Assembly (NCBI GenBank): GCA_963792025.1
Contig: CAWBUS010000007.1
Span: forward strand, 62,001-126,000
Length of the DNA stretch: 64,000 nucleotides
Direction: 5' to 3'
Source of the DNA: Ginsengibacter sp963792025
GTDB taxonomy: Bacteria; Bacteroidota; Bacteroidia; Chitinophagales; Chitinophagaceae
Of the stretch, positions 35,498 through 44,794 are shown in pieces (the first letter of the stretch is position 1; every line of letters begins with the position of its first letter). Made by a program: the position numbers and the translations under genes. Below the pieces are notes generated by a model. The model searched no databases and was not told where the DNA came from. It worked only from the letters and a program-made list of their open reading frames with translations.

Positions 35498-37498
35498 ATG
35501 GTCGGGAAAAAAATCATCTTAATTTATTTAGCCTGCACTTTCTTTTCAGTCATGCTTTATGAAGGCAACGCAACTGCCCAGGGAAATAAATTTGATATCC
35601 CCACGGGAACTATTACTCTTACAACAGATACCGTTTCAACAACATGCAGCCAAAGCAACGGAAGTATCGTGGCATTAGCTTCAGGGGGCGTTGCGCCTTA
35701 CACTTATTCCTATACCAACTCAGGAAATACACATGTTCAAAATACGGGTAATTTTCAAAACCTCGCTGCGGGTTCTTACACCGTTATCGCAACCGATGCG
35801 ACCGGCAACGCTGATACGGCAATTGTAAATCTTTCCAATAATTCTCCGGCGCCTTCTGCCTTAGTGACTTCTTTTACTGATCCCTCAACTTGTTCCACTT
35901 TTGATGGCAGCCTTACTATCACGGGAGGCAACGGTACTCCACCCTACCAGTACAGTTTTGATAACGTCAATTATCAGCCAGCCAATGTGTTTACAAACCT
36001 TGCGCAGGGTTTATATAGCATATTTGTGAAAGATGCCAATGGTTGCATCAGTGAAAACTATACTAATTACCTGTATCCTAAAGTCTCGTGTTTTGGAATC
36101 GGCTTTTATTACTCAAATTTTGAATGTAATAATAACGGAACCTTAACCGTAGGGACTGTTCTGGGTGGCGTGCCTCTTTTTGTGTATTCAATCGATGGCA
36201 TTAATTACCAGGCCGACAATAAATTTTACAACATTGGAGCCGGTATCCATCACATGTACACCAAAGACGCTACCGGTGTCGTGAGCATATACACCGTAAC
36301 GTCTTCACCTTTGTGCCCCGTAAATGTTTCGTATGTAGCTACAGACGCATCCTGTAAACGGGACGATGCGATTCTGAGTTTGTCGCCTGCTTACGGAACC
36401 AGCCCCTATGCCTATACGTTAGATGGCATTAACTACCAGCCTGGTAATACATTTACCAATCTCATGGCGGGTAACTACACCTTTACCGTTAAAGATGCTA
36501 ACGGTGTAACTTTCTCGGGCTATGCAACTATAAAAAGCAAGTGTCCGGTTGTTTTCGCCTCTCAAACCGATCCGGCATGTGGCCAACAAGACGGCACCAT
36601 CACCGCTACGGGTTTCAATGGAACACTTCCCTACCAGTTCTCTATCGATGGAGTTAACTTTCAAACCAGTAATCTTTTCACCGGGCTTGCGGCCGGAAAT
36701 TATATAGTTACGATCAAAGATGCAGAAGGGTTCATCGACACAACTTCTGTCACCCTTAGCAACAATTGCCTTTTGCTGGACATCAACATTACCAATACAG
36801 TTTGCAGCAGTGCAAACGGCGCTATTAGCGTATCAGCATCTTCCGGCACTCCTCCTTACGAATATTCATTAGATGGAAACAATTTCCAGCAGGCAACAAC
36901 TTTCACCGGCCTCGGTGCAGGCAGCTATACGGTTTATGCAAAAGATGCTGCCAGCGTTAAGACAGACTCCACGATAACGATAACTGATGTTCCGGGCCCA
37001 CGGGCAAACGTAACAATTACCCAGGGCTCGTGCAGTAATCCAAAAGGCAATTTAAATATTATTGCCACCGGGGGAACGCCGCCAATCCAATACAGTATTG
37101 ACGGTAACAATTACGGAAGTTCAGGAGTATTCGATAATCTTGATTCCGGTAAGTATACAACCTATGTAAAGGACGCCAACGGATGTATAACCAAAGATAC
37201 CGTGGAGATAGTTCCAGCAGGTTGCGGCATCCTGTTACCTACGGCATTTTCCCCCAATGGTGACGGCCTCAACGACATCTTCAGGGTGAAATATCCATTT
37301 GCAGTTAAGGCATTCAGCCTAACTATTTATAACCGGTTGGGTGAAAAGATTTTTGAGACTTCCGACATGACTAAAGGATGGGACGGAACGTTCAGGGGAG
37401 TTAAACAACCCATGGATATTTATGTATGGGTTGTACAGCTAACTTCGCTTAATAATATTGAGCAAAAAGTAAGAGGTATTGTTACTCTTCTCAAATAA
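35498..37498 (+). CDS. Surface protein with SprB-like repeats and type IX secretion C-terminal domain
   Basis: 666 residues beginning with a signal peptide (MVGKKIILIYLACTFFSVML). The middle holds about seven copies of a beta-rich repeat of roughly 80 residues with the pattern cysteine ... G-x-PPY-x-YS-x-DG-x-x-Y ... F-x-x-L-x-x-G-x-Y ... KDA-x-G, for example TPPYQYSFDNVNYQPANVF and TPPIQYSIDGNNYGSSG. The end, PTAFSPNGDGLNDIFRVKYP with YNRLGEKIFET and KGWDGTFRG, is the gliding motility-associated (type B) C-terminal sorting domain. It is exported by the type IX system to the cell surface, where it probably works in adhesion. Confidence 0.93.
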   Translation: MVGKKIILIYLACTFFSVMLYEGNATAQGNKFDIPTGTITLTTDTVSTTCSQSNGSIVALASGGVAPYTYSYTNSGNTHVQNTGNFQNLAAGSYTVIATDATGNADTAIVNLSNNSPAPSALVTSFTDPSTCSTFDGSLTITGGNGTPPYQYSFDNVNYQPANVFTNLAQGLYSIFVKDANGCISENYTNYLYPKVSCFGIGFYYSNFECNNNGTLTVGTVLGGVPLFVYSIDGINYQADNKFYNIGAGIHHMYTKDATGVVSIYTVTSSPLCPVNVSYVATDASCKRDDAILSLSPAYGTSPYAYTLDGINYQPGNTFTNLMAGNYTFTVKDANGVTFSGYATIKSKCPVVFASQTDPACGQQDGTITATGFNGTLPYQFSIDGVNFQTSNLFTGLAAGNYIVTIKDAEGFIDTTSVTLSNNCLLLDINITNTVCSSANGAISVSASSGTPPYEYSLDGNNFQQATTFTGLGAGSYTVYAKDAASVKTDSTITITDVPGPRANVTITQGSCSNPKGNLNIIATGGTPPIQYSIDGNNYGSSGVFDNLDSGKYTTYVKDANGCITKDTVEIVPAGCGILLPTAFSPNGDGLNDIFRVKYPFAVKAFSLTIYNRLGEKIFETSDMTKGWDGTFRGVKQPMDIYVWVVQLTSLNNIEQKVRGIVTLLK

Positions 37499-37579
37499 GT
37501 GTGGCGGAATTTTTCATAACGAGCGTCGGTGCCGATGAATGACAATAATTTATCAAACTAATTAAACGCCGGTTTCAAC

Positions 37580-38728
37580 ATGAAGTATTTCTTTATAATT
37601 CTATTATTTTTTTACCAACATATCTTTTCGCAGCAACAGGTACAAGGTATTGTTTTGAACGGCACTGATAATTCAAAATTGGTTGCAGCAAGTGTTTTCA
37701 TAAATACTTCTACGATCGGAACCATGACTGGTGAAGATGGAAAATTCATTCTCAGTGGAATAACAGCAACAAATTTTCAATTGATCATTTCTTATGTTGG
37801 ATTTACACCAGTGTCAATAAACATCAACCCTGAAAACATCAATCAATTTCATACCATTAAATTATTTCCGCGAAAGCGTTCTCTCGAAGACATAACCATA
37901 ATGCCGATAGATAAAAACGGCTGGCAAAAATGGGGAACACAATTCACGCGGCTTTTTATCGGAACCTCCTACTTTGCGGAAGGTTGCAAAATTGAAAACC
38001 CCGGCGTAATCCGCTTTTATCAAAATAAAAAAACAGGTGTTTTGCATGCGTACTCAGAGTCGCCGATCACTATTCGAAACAGGGATCTGGGATACAATAT
38101 CAAATACCTTTTGGAAAATTTCATTTTCGATCCCAGGACACGCGGCATGCTTTATATGGGATATTCGGTTTATGAAGATTTAAGCAATAAAAATAAAAAC
38201 AGAATAAAAAAGTGGATAAGAAACCGCCACCTGGTTTACGCAGGTTCCATCCTTCATTTCATGCGTGCAGTTTACAAGGACAGCGTAAAAGCACAGGGAT
38301 TTGATGTGAGAGATAAGATAAGGATATACGCTGGTGACAGCGCATTTAACCAGGTATACAGGGGAGGTAACCTGGCCCAGTTTGTAAAAATTCATGATAA
38401 TACGTATGCCGTTAGTGTTGGATTCAGCGATACTTCGATGACGAAAGCTGACTATGTTGATTTAATTGATACGGCAGAATTTTCTTTGAAAAATCTCGTT
38501 AAGGTCGACACCTCTAAAAAACAAAAAACATTTTACTTTGACAATTACCTCGATGTAAAATATCATATACCGCCCTATAAATCTGAGATAACATTAGACA
38601 CGAATGAACCCCTGACAATTGAAGAGAACGGCCTGTATCTTAATCCGGCTAATCTCATAACTTCGGGCCATTGGGCCGAACAAAGAATGTCCGAAACACT
38701 TCCGTATGATTATGTTGATAAGGAATGA
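37580..38728 (+). CDS. Outer-membrane-associated protein with CarboxypepD_reg-like domain
   Basis: 382 residues. Signal peptide MKYFFIILLFFYQHIFSQ, then a CarboxypepD_reg-like domain (VQGIVLNGTDNSKLVAASVFINTS, then TMTGEDGKFILSGI and LIISYVGFTPVSININ). After the domain comes a segment typical of Bacteroidota proteins of the DUF5686-like sort (GWQKWGTQFTRLFIGTSYFAEGCKIENP) and a long region of unknown fold. The usual role of such proteins is in the outer membrane; no specific function is known. It follows the SprB-repeat gene by 81 bp. Confidence 0.75.
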   Translation: MKYFFIILLFFYQHIFSQQQVQGIVLNGTDNSKLVAASVFINTSTIGTMTGEDGKFILSGITATNFQLIISYVGFTPVSININPENINQFHTIKLFPRKRSLEDITIMPIDKNGWQKWGTQFTRLFIGTSYFAEGCKIENPGVIRFYQNKKTGVLHAYSESPITIRNRDLGYNIKYLLENFIFDPRTRGMLYMGYSVYEDLSNKNKNRIKKWIRNRHLVYAGSILHFMRAVYKDSVKAQGFDVRDKIRIYAGDSAFNQVYRGGNLAQFVKIHDNTYAVSVGFSDTSMTKADYVDLIDTAEFSLKNLVKVDTSKKQKTFYFDNYLDVKYHIPPYKSEITLDTNEPLTIEENGLYLNPANLITSGHWAEQRMSETLPYDYVDKE

Positions 38729-38755
38729 AAACAGCCCTGTAAAAGTTAAACAACG

Positions 38756-39199
38756 TTAACTAAAATTAGCTGCGAAATAATTTTTTGTTTTTATAAAGCG
38801 GGTTAAGAGATATATAAGGAAACCTAACGGCCCAAGCATACACGTAAAAAACAATGCAGGCACTATCAGCAGATGACCAATGCCATGCTTTAGAGAATTA
38901 TTTTTTATCCATACAGCAGCCAGCAAATCGAAGGCAAGGAAATGAACCCATGCAGCTGCTAACAAATATTTGTTCTGAAACAATTCTCCAACGCCTTCCA
39001 GCGTGCTGAATTTTTTTAGGATACCAGGATCAAAATTGGAGAAGTTAAGCCAGGAATAGCTGAGCGCCAGGAGCGCAATCACAATGCCCATCACAAACTT
39101 GTCATAAGCTGCCCAAAAAGGACTTGCCAGTAAAATGATTATCCAGCCTACGGCTGCGATACTACATGTGATTAGAAAAACGGTATCCGGAGCCATCAT
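38756..39199 (-). CDS. ABA4-like (DUF4281) membrane protein
   Basis: 147 residues, four helices. The family pattern is evident in PDTVFLITCSIAAVGWIIILLASPFW, YLLAAAWVHFLAFDLLAAVWI and HGIGHLLIVPALFFTCMLGPLGFLIYLLTR. Plant ABA4 is needed for neoxanthin formation, and bacterial members are of unknown function; carotenoid-linked roles have been suggested. The ATG at 39199 or the next codon (39196) may be the start. It stands alone, converging on the preceding gene. Confidence 0.82.
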   Translation of the reverse strand: MMAPDTVFLITCSIAAVGWIIILLASPFWAAYDKFVMGIVIALLALSYSWLNFSNFDPGILKKFSTLEGVGELFQNKYLLAAAWVHFLAFDLLAAVWIKNNSLKHGIGHLLIVPALFFTCMLGPLGFLIYLLTRFIKTKNYFAANFS

Positions 39200-39365
39200 A
39201 ATTTAAATAGTTGTGAGAATATTAATTGGGACGGAAGTTGATTAGTTTATTGGTTAAGTTGTTTATTTGTGAGATTGTTTTGATGCATAAAGTTGTATTG
39301 TTTTTCTATCTCGTTCAGCAATTAAACCAATAAAATAATTAACGGCGTAATACCTGACGCATCGT

Positions 39366-41459
39366 TCAATCAAAAGCAACTACGAAATTATTGGGGAACG
39401 GCCCGGCATTGAGCCCCGTTCCCTGGCCGGTTCTTCCTTTTTCTCTTCGCACATTTTTTAACCGGAGCGTAGCAGCTACAAATTCCGAGATGGTGACTGC
39501 ATTAATATATTTTCCATAACATTCATGCAGGCCAAAACCATAATTCATATAAACAGATTCACGATCAGGATTAAATTTTTTTGGCTCGGGGAAAGCTGAA
39601 GAATCGAACATGGCTGCCGCAGTAAGGGCAAAAACTTTTGTTTTAGCCGGAATAGTATATTCTTTATTGCCTTTACCCTTTATCGTCTGCTTTTTCTCAC
39701 TAAAGCGTATTACGCCCGGCTGCGCCGGATTAAAGCGCAGTGCTTCTGAAACATAACCATACATTCTTTTCATATCCCGGTTCTGAGCTGTGTCAATAGC
39801 ACCGACCATTACGTCAGGGCGGTTGAATAATTCATCCAATACCAATATAGACGCCTTGTTGGTGGTTTCCAATATTCCCGTAAGCAGGCCGCCAATATTG
39901 CGTTGCAGTGCGTCATCATCAAACCATTCATTGCCGGCTTCCCGTTGCATCAATATCAGGCGATTCAAAATATTATCATCTAAAGTTTTGCCATCTTTCA
40001 AATCCTGTTTCCTATCTTCTATAATTTCTAATATCCATTCTTTCCTCGCCAGAGAAGCATCTACAGCCTTTTGATGTTTGGCTTCATTATTAGTAAAATT
40101 TAAAAACAAGTCATAGAAAAGTGCACGTAACCAGCTTCTCATTTTTGATTCTGACGGAGCGGGAACGCCAAAATAAAAATCAATAAGGCGAACCAAAACC
40201 GGGAAACATAAATCGTTGGCAACATCCAATCGGCCATATGCGTGTGCTTCTTGTGTAATATCATCCGCCGCGGTTCTCACAAAATTTCTTATAATATCAA
40301 GATCATCTTTTTTTGTTGCCTTTCTTACAAAATTTCTTTCCCTGTCAAATTGCGGATTCATCCTGTCCATTCCTAAAAAGAAAGCACCTTTTTGATGAGA
40401 CATTTTTCTTGCATTGATTTCTTCAACTGTAAAATCCTCATCACGGCTTAATAATTCCGTAAGCAAGTCGTTCTTATTTACTGTCATAACCTTTACAAAA
40501 GGAATTTTTAGAACTGGAAATCGTCTTTGGAGAAAGTAAAAAAGATTTGATTTACTCTTACCCATTGATATTTGTATCCTGTGAACAAACCTGCCAAGTG
40601 AACCAGGTTCTTTCGGAATTTCTTTTTGAGAACGCATACCAGGCCGGTCTTCATAATATAAGCGTAACACAAATTGTCCAGCTACGGTTGTTCTTAATTC
40701 AGTAATTGCATTTCTCAGTTCGTCAGGTGTGTCATTAATGTCGGGAACAACACCGCCAAATTCATACGGTACTATCAATGGAGCGGATACTGCAGCAAAT
40801 GCAATGTCTGCAAGTGTTAATAGATCCCCGGTGAGATATCTTCGTCTATCGCTAAGGAGGTTAGCTACTTTTTTAAATATGGTTTTAATATAAGCTAATC
40901 GTTCGCCGGGTGAACTTTCTGTAAGGTTCAATTCTTTTTGCAAAATGTCCGATAAAGAATTATATCTCAACTTACAGGTTAGTTTTTCATTCCAAGGAAT
41001 TCTTTTTGTTATAACCGACTTGGCAAAGCTTCTATTGGGAATCATCAAAGAATAAACATACCGGGAAGTGGCATATTCATAGTCACCGGTAAAAAGATTA
41101 TAGAGATCTAAGACTTCTTTTTTCTTTTGCGGATCGGCCGGGATCAATCTTTTTTCGGGAAGACTTCTTTGATCAATATATTTTACAATGCTATCTGCGT
41201 TGTAAATTAAAGCGTCGGTCTTAATTAAGACCGGGTTGTTATTAAGCCCTTGTTGGCCGGTTAATTTATTAATTATTGCTGCGGAAAGAATCGGCGCATG
41301 AGGCTCATCTTTATACAGAATGTCATTGAAATCTAAAACCCACCTGGCGATCTCATCATACCCGCCAACATTGTTGCTCACAAAAGCTGGCGTTTGTTTG
41401 CAGTAAGTAAAATCCCTTCTAAACTTAATTGAGTTGGACTCATTGATTGTAGCGGCCAT
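39366..41459 (-). CDS. Fusion of a GST-like domain with a cytochrome P450
   Basis: 697 residues in one frame. Residues about 1-230 read like a glutathione-S-transferase: a thioredoxin-like start with the LNNNPVLIKTDALIYNADSIVKYIDQ segment and a helical half with RRRYLTGDLLTLADIAFAAVSAPL (the GST motif ahead of the last helices). From about 290 the P450 fold begins (FVKVMTVNKNDLLTELLSR). The I-helix is LLTGILETTNKASIL, ExxR is Glu572-Arg575 (EALR), and the haem-binding loop is YGFGLHECYGKY with Cys647. There is no redox-partner domain. Peroxide-driven or ferredoxin-supported oxidation are both possible. The gene has no operon partner. Function unknown; the combination is unusual. Confidence 0.85.
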   Translation of the reverse strand: MAATINESNSIKFRRDFTYCKQTPAFVSNNVGGYDEIARWVLDFNDILYKDEPHAPILSAAIINKLTGQQGLNNNPVLIKTDALIYNADSIVKYIDQRSLPEKRLIPADPQKKKEVLDLYNLFTGDYEYATSRYVYSLMIPNRSFAKSVITKRIPWNEKLTCKLRYNSLSDILQKELNLTESSPGERLAYIKTIFKKVANLLSDRRRYLTGDLLTLADIAFAAVSAPLIVPYEFGGVVPDINDTPDELRNAITELRTTVAGQFVLRLYYEDRPGMRSQKEIPKEPGSLGRFVHRIQISMGKSKSNLFYFLQRRFPVLKIPFVKVMTVNKNDLLTELLSRDEDFTVEEINARKMSHQKGAFFLGMDRMNPQFDRERNFVRKATKKDDLDIIRNFVRTAADDITQEAHAYGRLDVANDLCFPVLVRLIDFYFGVPAPSESKMRSWLRALFYDLFLNFTNNEAKHQKAVDASLARKEWILEIIEDRKQDLKDGKTLDDNILNRLILMQREAGNEWFDDDALQRNIGGLLTGILETTNKASILVLDELFNRPDVMVGAIDTAQNRDMKRMYGYVSEALRFNPAQPGVIRFSEKKQTIKGKGNKEYTIPAKTKVFALTAAAMFDSSAFPEPKKFNPDRESVYMNYGFGLHECYGKYINAVTISEFVAATLRLKNVRREKGRTGQGTGLNAGPFPNNFVVAFD

Positions 41460-41728
41460 AATTTTTTTTAGGGGTTAACTGGCTCTTATCTATTAAAATA
41501 TTTACATCACACTTCATTCCTATCCAAAATGATTTGCAAACGTGTATTTCCAATCAGCAGTTTCTGTCAGTAAGAATACTTGGTGGTAATTAAACCAGGT
41601 GAAATCAACACTATAAATGTAGACAACATTTTAAATCTTTTATCATTATTAAAATTTAATGCCTTAAGAACTTAACAGGACATTTAGTAAGATCGGTATG
41701 AAAAAACAACCGGTAGGAGTATCAGCAA

Positions 41729-42109
41729 TTATTTTGAATCTTTTGCGGTACCTGCATCATATACCTGGTTGGCGCTGTGAATTACAATCTGAGGTTTATT
41801 TTTATACAATTCTATTTTGCCGGTAATCCATTCATTTTTGCCGGCATAAAATACTTCCGGTGCGTTTTTAAACTGGCTTCTCACATCACCCCAGATTACA
41901 AGGGTTAAAGGGGCATCCGGATAATGGGCACCTACATCCAAAAGCGTTGGTGCATTGTTTGCCGTTTCAAAATATTTGCCGCCATAAATCTTTGCCACCA
42001 GTTTTACAGAATCACCAATGTGGTTCCTTACTTCTTCTAATTTTATTTCCTGTTGGGCAAATGATGTTATGGTAAAACCGGCAAACAATATTAATAAAAG
42101 GTATTTCAT
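41729..42109 (-). CDS. Secreted OB-fold-like protein of unknown function
   Basis: 126 residues. Signal peptide MKYLLLILFAGFTITSFA, then a domain of the type seen in small periplasmic OB-fold proteins: IGDSVKLVAKIYGGKYFETANNAPTLLDVG...PLTLVIWGDVRSQF...ITGKIELYKNKPQIVIHS. The phrase of limits followed by KPQIVI is characteristic of nucleic-acid-binding-like OB-fold domains, which in exported proteins often have no known ligand. The region 41460-41728 before it holds no gene. Confidence 0.6.
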   Translation of the reverse strand: MKYLLLILFAGFTITSFAQQEIKLEEVRNHIGDSVKLVAKIYGGKYFETANNAPTLLDVGAHYPDAPLTLVIWGDVRSQFKNAPEVFYAGKNEWITGKIELYKNKPQIVIHSANQVYDAGTAKDSK

Positions 42110-42359
42110 ATACTGAAGGTATTAAAATTTTAATGGTGTAATTTTTATCATTGAAAATTCCCTAAAGAATGATCCAAATTTTGATCGCAATATTTTTAAT
42201 CTTTGCGTGCAAAATTAAATGAATAGATAAAATGTGGCTCGCTTGTGCAAACAAAGCGGACAATAAATAGATTTTATTTTTTTTAATTTTGATAATCATC
42301 GCATGCTTGCTGATTGAAACTACCGGGCAATTAATTATTAATTTTTTAAAACAAATATT

Positions 42360-42773
42360 ATGAGTCCACAGTCACGACGCCTTGCAGGTATCTTATTGAT
42401 AGTGCTCCCGACAGTTATGTATGGAGGAGTAAGCCTCCTTTACCTCCTTTATAACAGTCCCGCATACATGCAGAATGCTTTGCGGCAAAACCTGTTCAGA
42501 GCCGGCCATGCTCATGCGGGTGTCCTGCTCATCTTATCGTTAGTTACTTTAAGATATGTGGACGAAGCCAATCTTTCGAATACATGGAAAAGCGTCGCCC
42601 GGAGTTTTATTCCTTTCGCAGCAATATTAATGCCCGCAGGTTTTTTCTTCTCGGTACTAAAGCCAGACGCAACTGAACCTAATTCACTAATTTATTTAAC
42701 GTATGCAGGCGCTGCAGTGCTCGCAACCGGTGTGTTGATTCTTGGGATCGGCCTTATAAGAAAGCGGCAATAG
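42360..42773 (+). CDS. Small membrane protein of unknown function
   Basis: 137 residues, four predicted helices (LAGILLIVLPTVMYGGVSLLYLL; HAHAGVLLILSLVTLRYVD; SFIPFAAILMPAGFFFSVL; LIYLTYAGAAVLATGVLILGIGLI). The FRAGHAHAGVLLILSL motif is distinctive and is probably the functional centre, since histidines inside a membrane segment can bind metal or haem. I do not recognise the family. The DUF302 gene follows in the same direction after 57 bp. Confidence 0.6.
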   Translation: MSPQSRRLAGILLIVLPTVMYGGVSLLYLLYNSPAYMQNALRQNLFRAGHAHAGVLLILSLVTLRYVDEANLSNTWKSVARSFIPFAAILMPAGFFFSVLKPDATEPNSLIYLTYAGAAVLATGVLILGIGLIRKRQ

Positions 42774-42830
42774 CGAACTATCATATCCAATCGTATTATC
42801 CTCTTAATTTTTCTATTAAACTTATATTTT

Positions 42831-43217
42831 ATGAATCCAAAGGGAGTTGTTGTCAGGGCAAGTGCCTGGTCGGTGAAGGAAACCATTGATCGCCTGCAGA
42901 CATTTTTGACACAACATGGTGCAACAATTTATGCCAGGATCAATCAACAAAACGAAGTAAATAATGCCGGACAAAATATATTGCCCCTTGAATTTATTCT
43001 CTTTGGAAACCCCAGGGCGGGAGGAATGATAATGACTGAGAACCCTTTGGCTGCTTTGGACCTGCCGCTTAAAGTAATTGCATGGGAGGACGGCGAAAAG
43101 AAAGTATGGCTCGCCTATAATGACGCATCATACATTGAGGAAAGATATTCTTTATCACACATGCCAAATTCTCCTTTAAACATGGAAAACCTCGTTTTAT
43201 TAGCATTAAAAAAGTAA
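42831..43217 (+). CDS. DUF302 protein
   Basis: 128 residues with the DUF302 layout: SAWSVKETIDRLQTFLTQHGATIYARINQQNEVNNAG, LPLEFILFGNPRAGGMIMTENPLAALDLPLKVIAWEDG, and a final stretch VWLAYNDASYI. DUF302 is a small alpha/beta domain found in bacteria and archaea, sometimes fused to redox proteins, of unknown function. No signal peptide. Confidence 0.85.
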   Translation: MNPKGVVVRASAWSVKETIDRLQTFLTQHGATIYARINQQNEVNNAGQNILPLEFILFGNPRAGGMIMTENPLAALDLPLKVIAWEDGEKKVWLAYNDASYIEERYSLSHMPNSPLNMENLVLLALKK

Positions 43218-43405
43218 ACCTATCGGGCCGCCCTGTTTCCTTTTATTTCTGACAATCATGTTTTTTATAGGGGTGAATAATTTGTAACGAACGTTGAATT
43301 TAGGATGCTTATTTTATAAACGGATAAATTATATTTATGAAATGGTGGTTAAGAAACATTCCGTGAAACTTACACTTCACATTACTCCATGTTTTAAATA
43401 AAGTC

Positions 43406-44779
43406 ATGGGCACAACAGCTATATCAATTCTCATTATTATAAGTATCTCGGCCGTTATTTTGTTAACCTCAAAATGGAAGTTAAACGCTTTTGTTTCTCT
43501 TTTCCTGGTATCGCTTTTCCTGGCTATTGCCGTGATGCCCGGTAAAGATATAATCCAAATCATGAAGGACAGTTTTGGCAGCACAATGGCGTCAACTGGC
43601 TTCCTCATTATATTGGGTGCTATAATCGCCGTTATTCTCGATAAGACCGGTGCAGCAATTACACTTGCCCGTTATATTTTATCAAAAACCGGCGAAAACA
43701 ATGCTGCAGCCGCTTTGGGAATTACGGGTTTCATCACCGGAATGCCTGTTTTTTGCGATGCCGGATTTATTGTCCTTAGCGGACTGGCGAAGTCATTAAG
43801 CGCCAAAACCAAAACCGCAATGCCCTTTATTGCAGGAGTGTTAGGATGTTCTTTGTATTCTGTTCACTGCTTAACGCCTACACATCCCGGGGCATTGGCC
43901 GCAGCAGGCATCCTCAATGCTAACATCGGGAACCTGGTAATTGCCGGTATTCTCTTTGCCATTCCCGGTTTTTTTGTGTCATATTTCTGGGTAAAATGGA
44001 CAACTAACGGAAAAGCATACCCGCCGGCAGACGAAATAGCTGATTATGCCGAAAAAGACGAAAGGACGTATCCCCCTGTAACCTTGTCTCTTCTGCCAAT
44101 CGTGGCTCCTCTCATTTTGATCGCTGTTGGATCCGCACTAAAAATCATGTCATTAGACGCTTCAAATTTATGGGGAAAGATTTTTATTTTCACGGGCCAG
44201 CCGATAATTGCATTGTTGATTGGCGTTGTGTTTGCTTTATTATTGCTTGGAAATAAAAAAATAGCGACCCTCAATAACGTTTTTGAAACAGCTATAGAAA
44301 GGGCAGGGCCTATCCTGATCGTTACCGCTGCCGGCGGGATGTTTGGAATGATCATTAAAGAAACTGGTATTGGAGCTATAGCCGGCATTGCTTTAAGCAA
44401 AACTGGTTTTGGCCTGACTATCCCGTTCCTGGTTGCCTTAATTCTGAAAACAGCGCAAGGCTCATCAACTGTTGCCATTATTACTGCAGCTTCAATTGTG
44501 GCGCCGATGTTGCCGGGGTTGGGACTGGCATCAGAAGCAGGAAAATTGTTTACCATGCTCGCGATGGGAGCCGGTTCTATGATGGTTTCTCACGCCAACG
44601 ATTCCTATTTTTGGGTGGTAACAAAGTTTTCAGATATTCATGCGGACATAACTCTTAGGGTTTTCACAACAGCAACAGCAGTTATGGGGATTACCGTTTT
44701 CTCATGTGTTTGGATTGTCTCTCTTTTTTTCTGTGACGAAGGGTTACTTGCGTTTACAGTACATGGTTATGATAATTAA
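43406..44779 (+). CDS. GntP-family gluconate/glycerate:H+ symporter
   Basis: 457 residues, about 12-14 membrane helices. GntP landmarks are the N-terminal SKWKLNAFVSLFLVSLFLAI, the GFITGMPVFCDAGFIVLSGLAKSL segment and HCLTPTHPGALAAAGI. These proteins import gluconate or related sugar acids with protons. The glycerate kinase gene follows 15 bp downstream, so here the substrate is more likely glycerate or a related acid, which is inference from the gene pair. Confidence 0.9.
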   Translation: MGTTAISILIIISISAVILLTSKWKLNAFVSLFLVSLFLAIAVMPGKDIIQIMKDSFGSTMASTGFLIILGAIIAVILDKTGAAITLARYILSKTGENNAAAALGITGFITGMPVFCDAGFIVLSGLAKSLSAKTKTAMPFIAGVLGCSLYSVHCLTPTHPGALAAAGILNANIGNLVIAGILFAIPGFFVSYFWVKWTTNGKAYPPADEIADYAEKDERTYPPVTLSLLPIVAPLILIAVGSALKIMSLDASNLWGKIFIFTGQPIIALLIGVVFALLLLGNKKIATLNNVFETAIERAGPILIVTAAGGMFGMIIKETGIGAIAGIALSKTGFGLTIPFLVALILKTAQGSSTVAIITAASIVAPMLPGLGLASEAGKLFTMLAMGAGSMMVSHANDSYFWVVTKFSDIHADITLRVFTTATAVMGITVFSCVWIVSLFFCDEGLLAFTVHGYDN

Positions 44780-44794
44780 AAAAGTATTTTTCAA

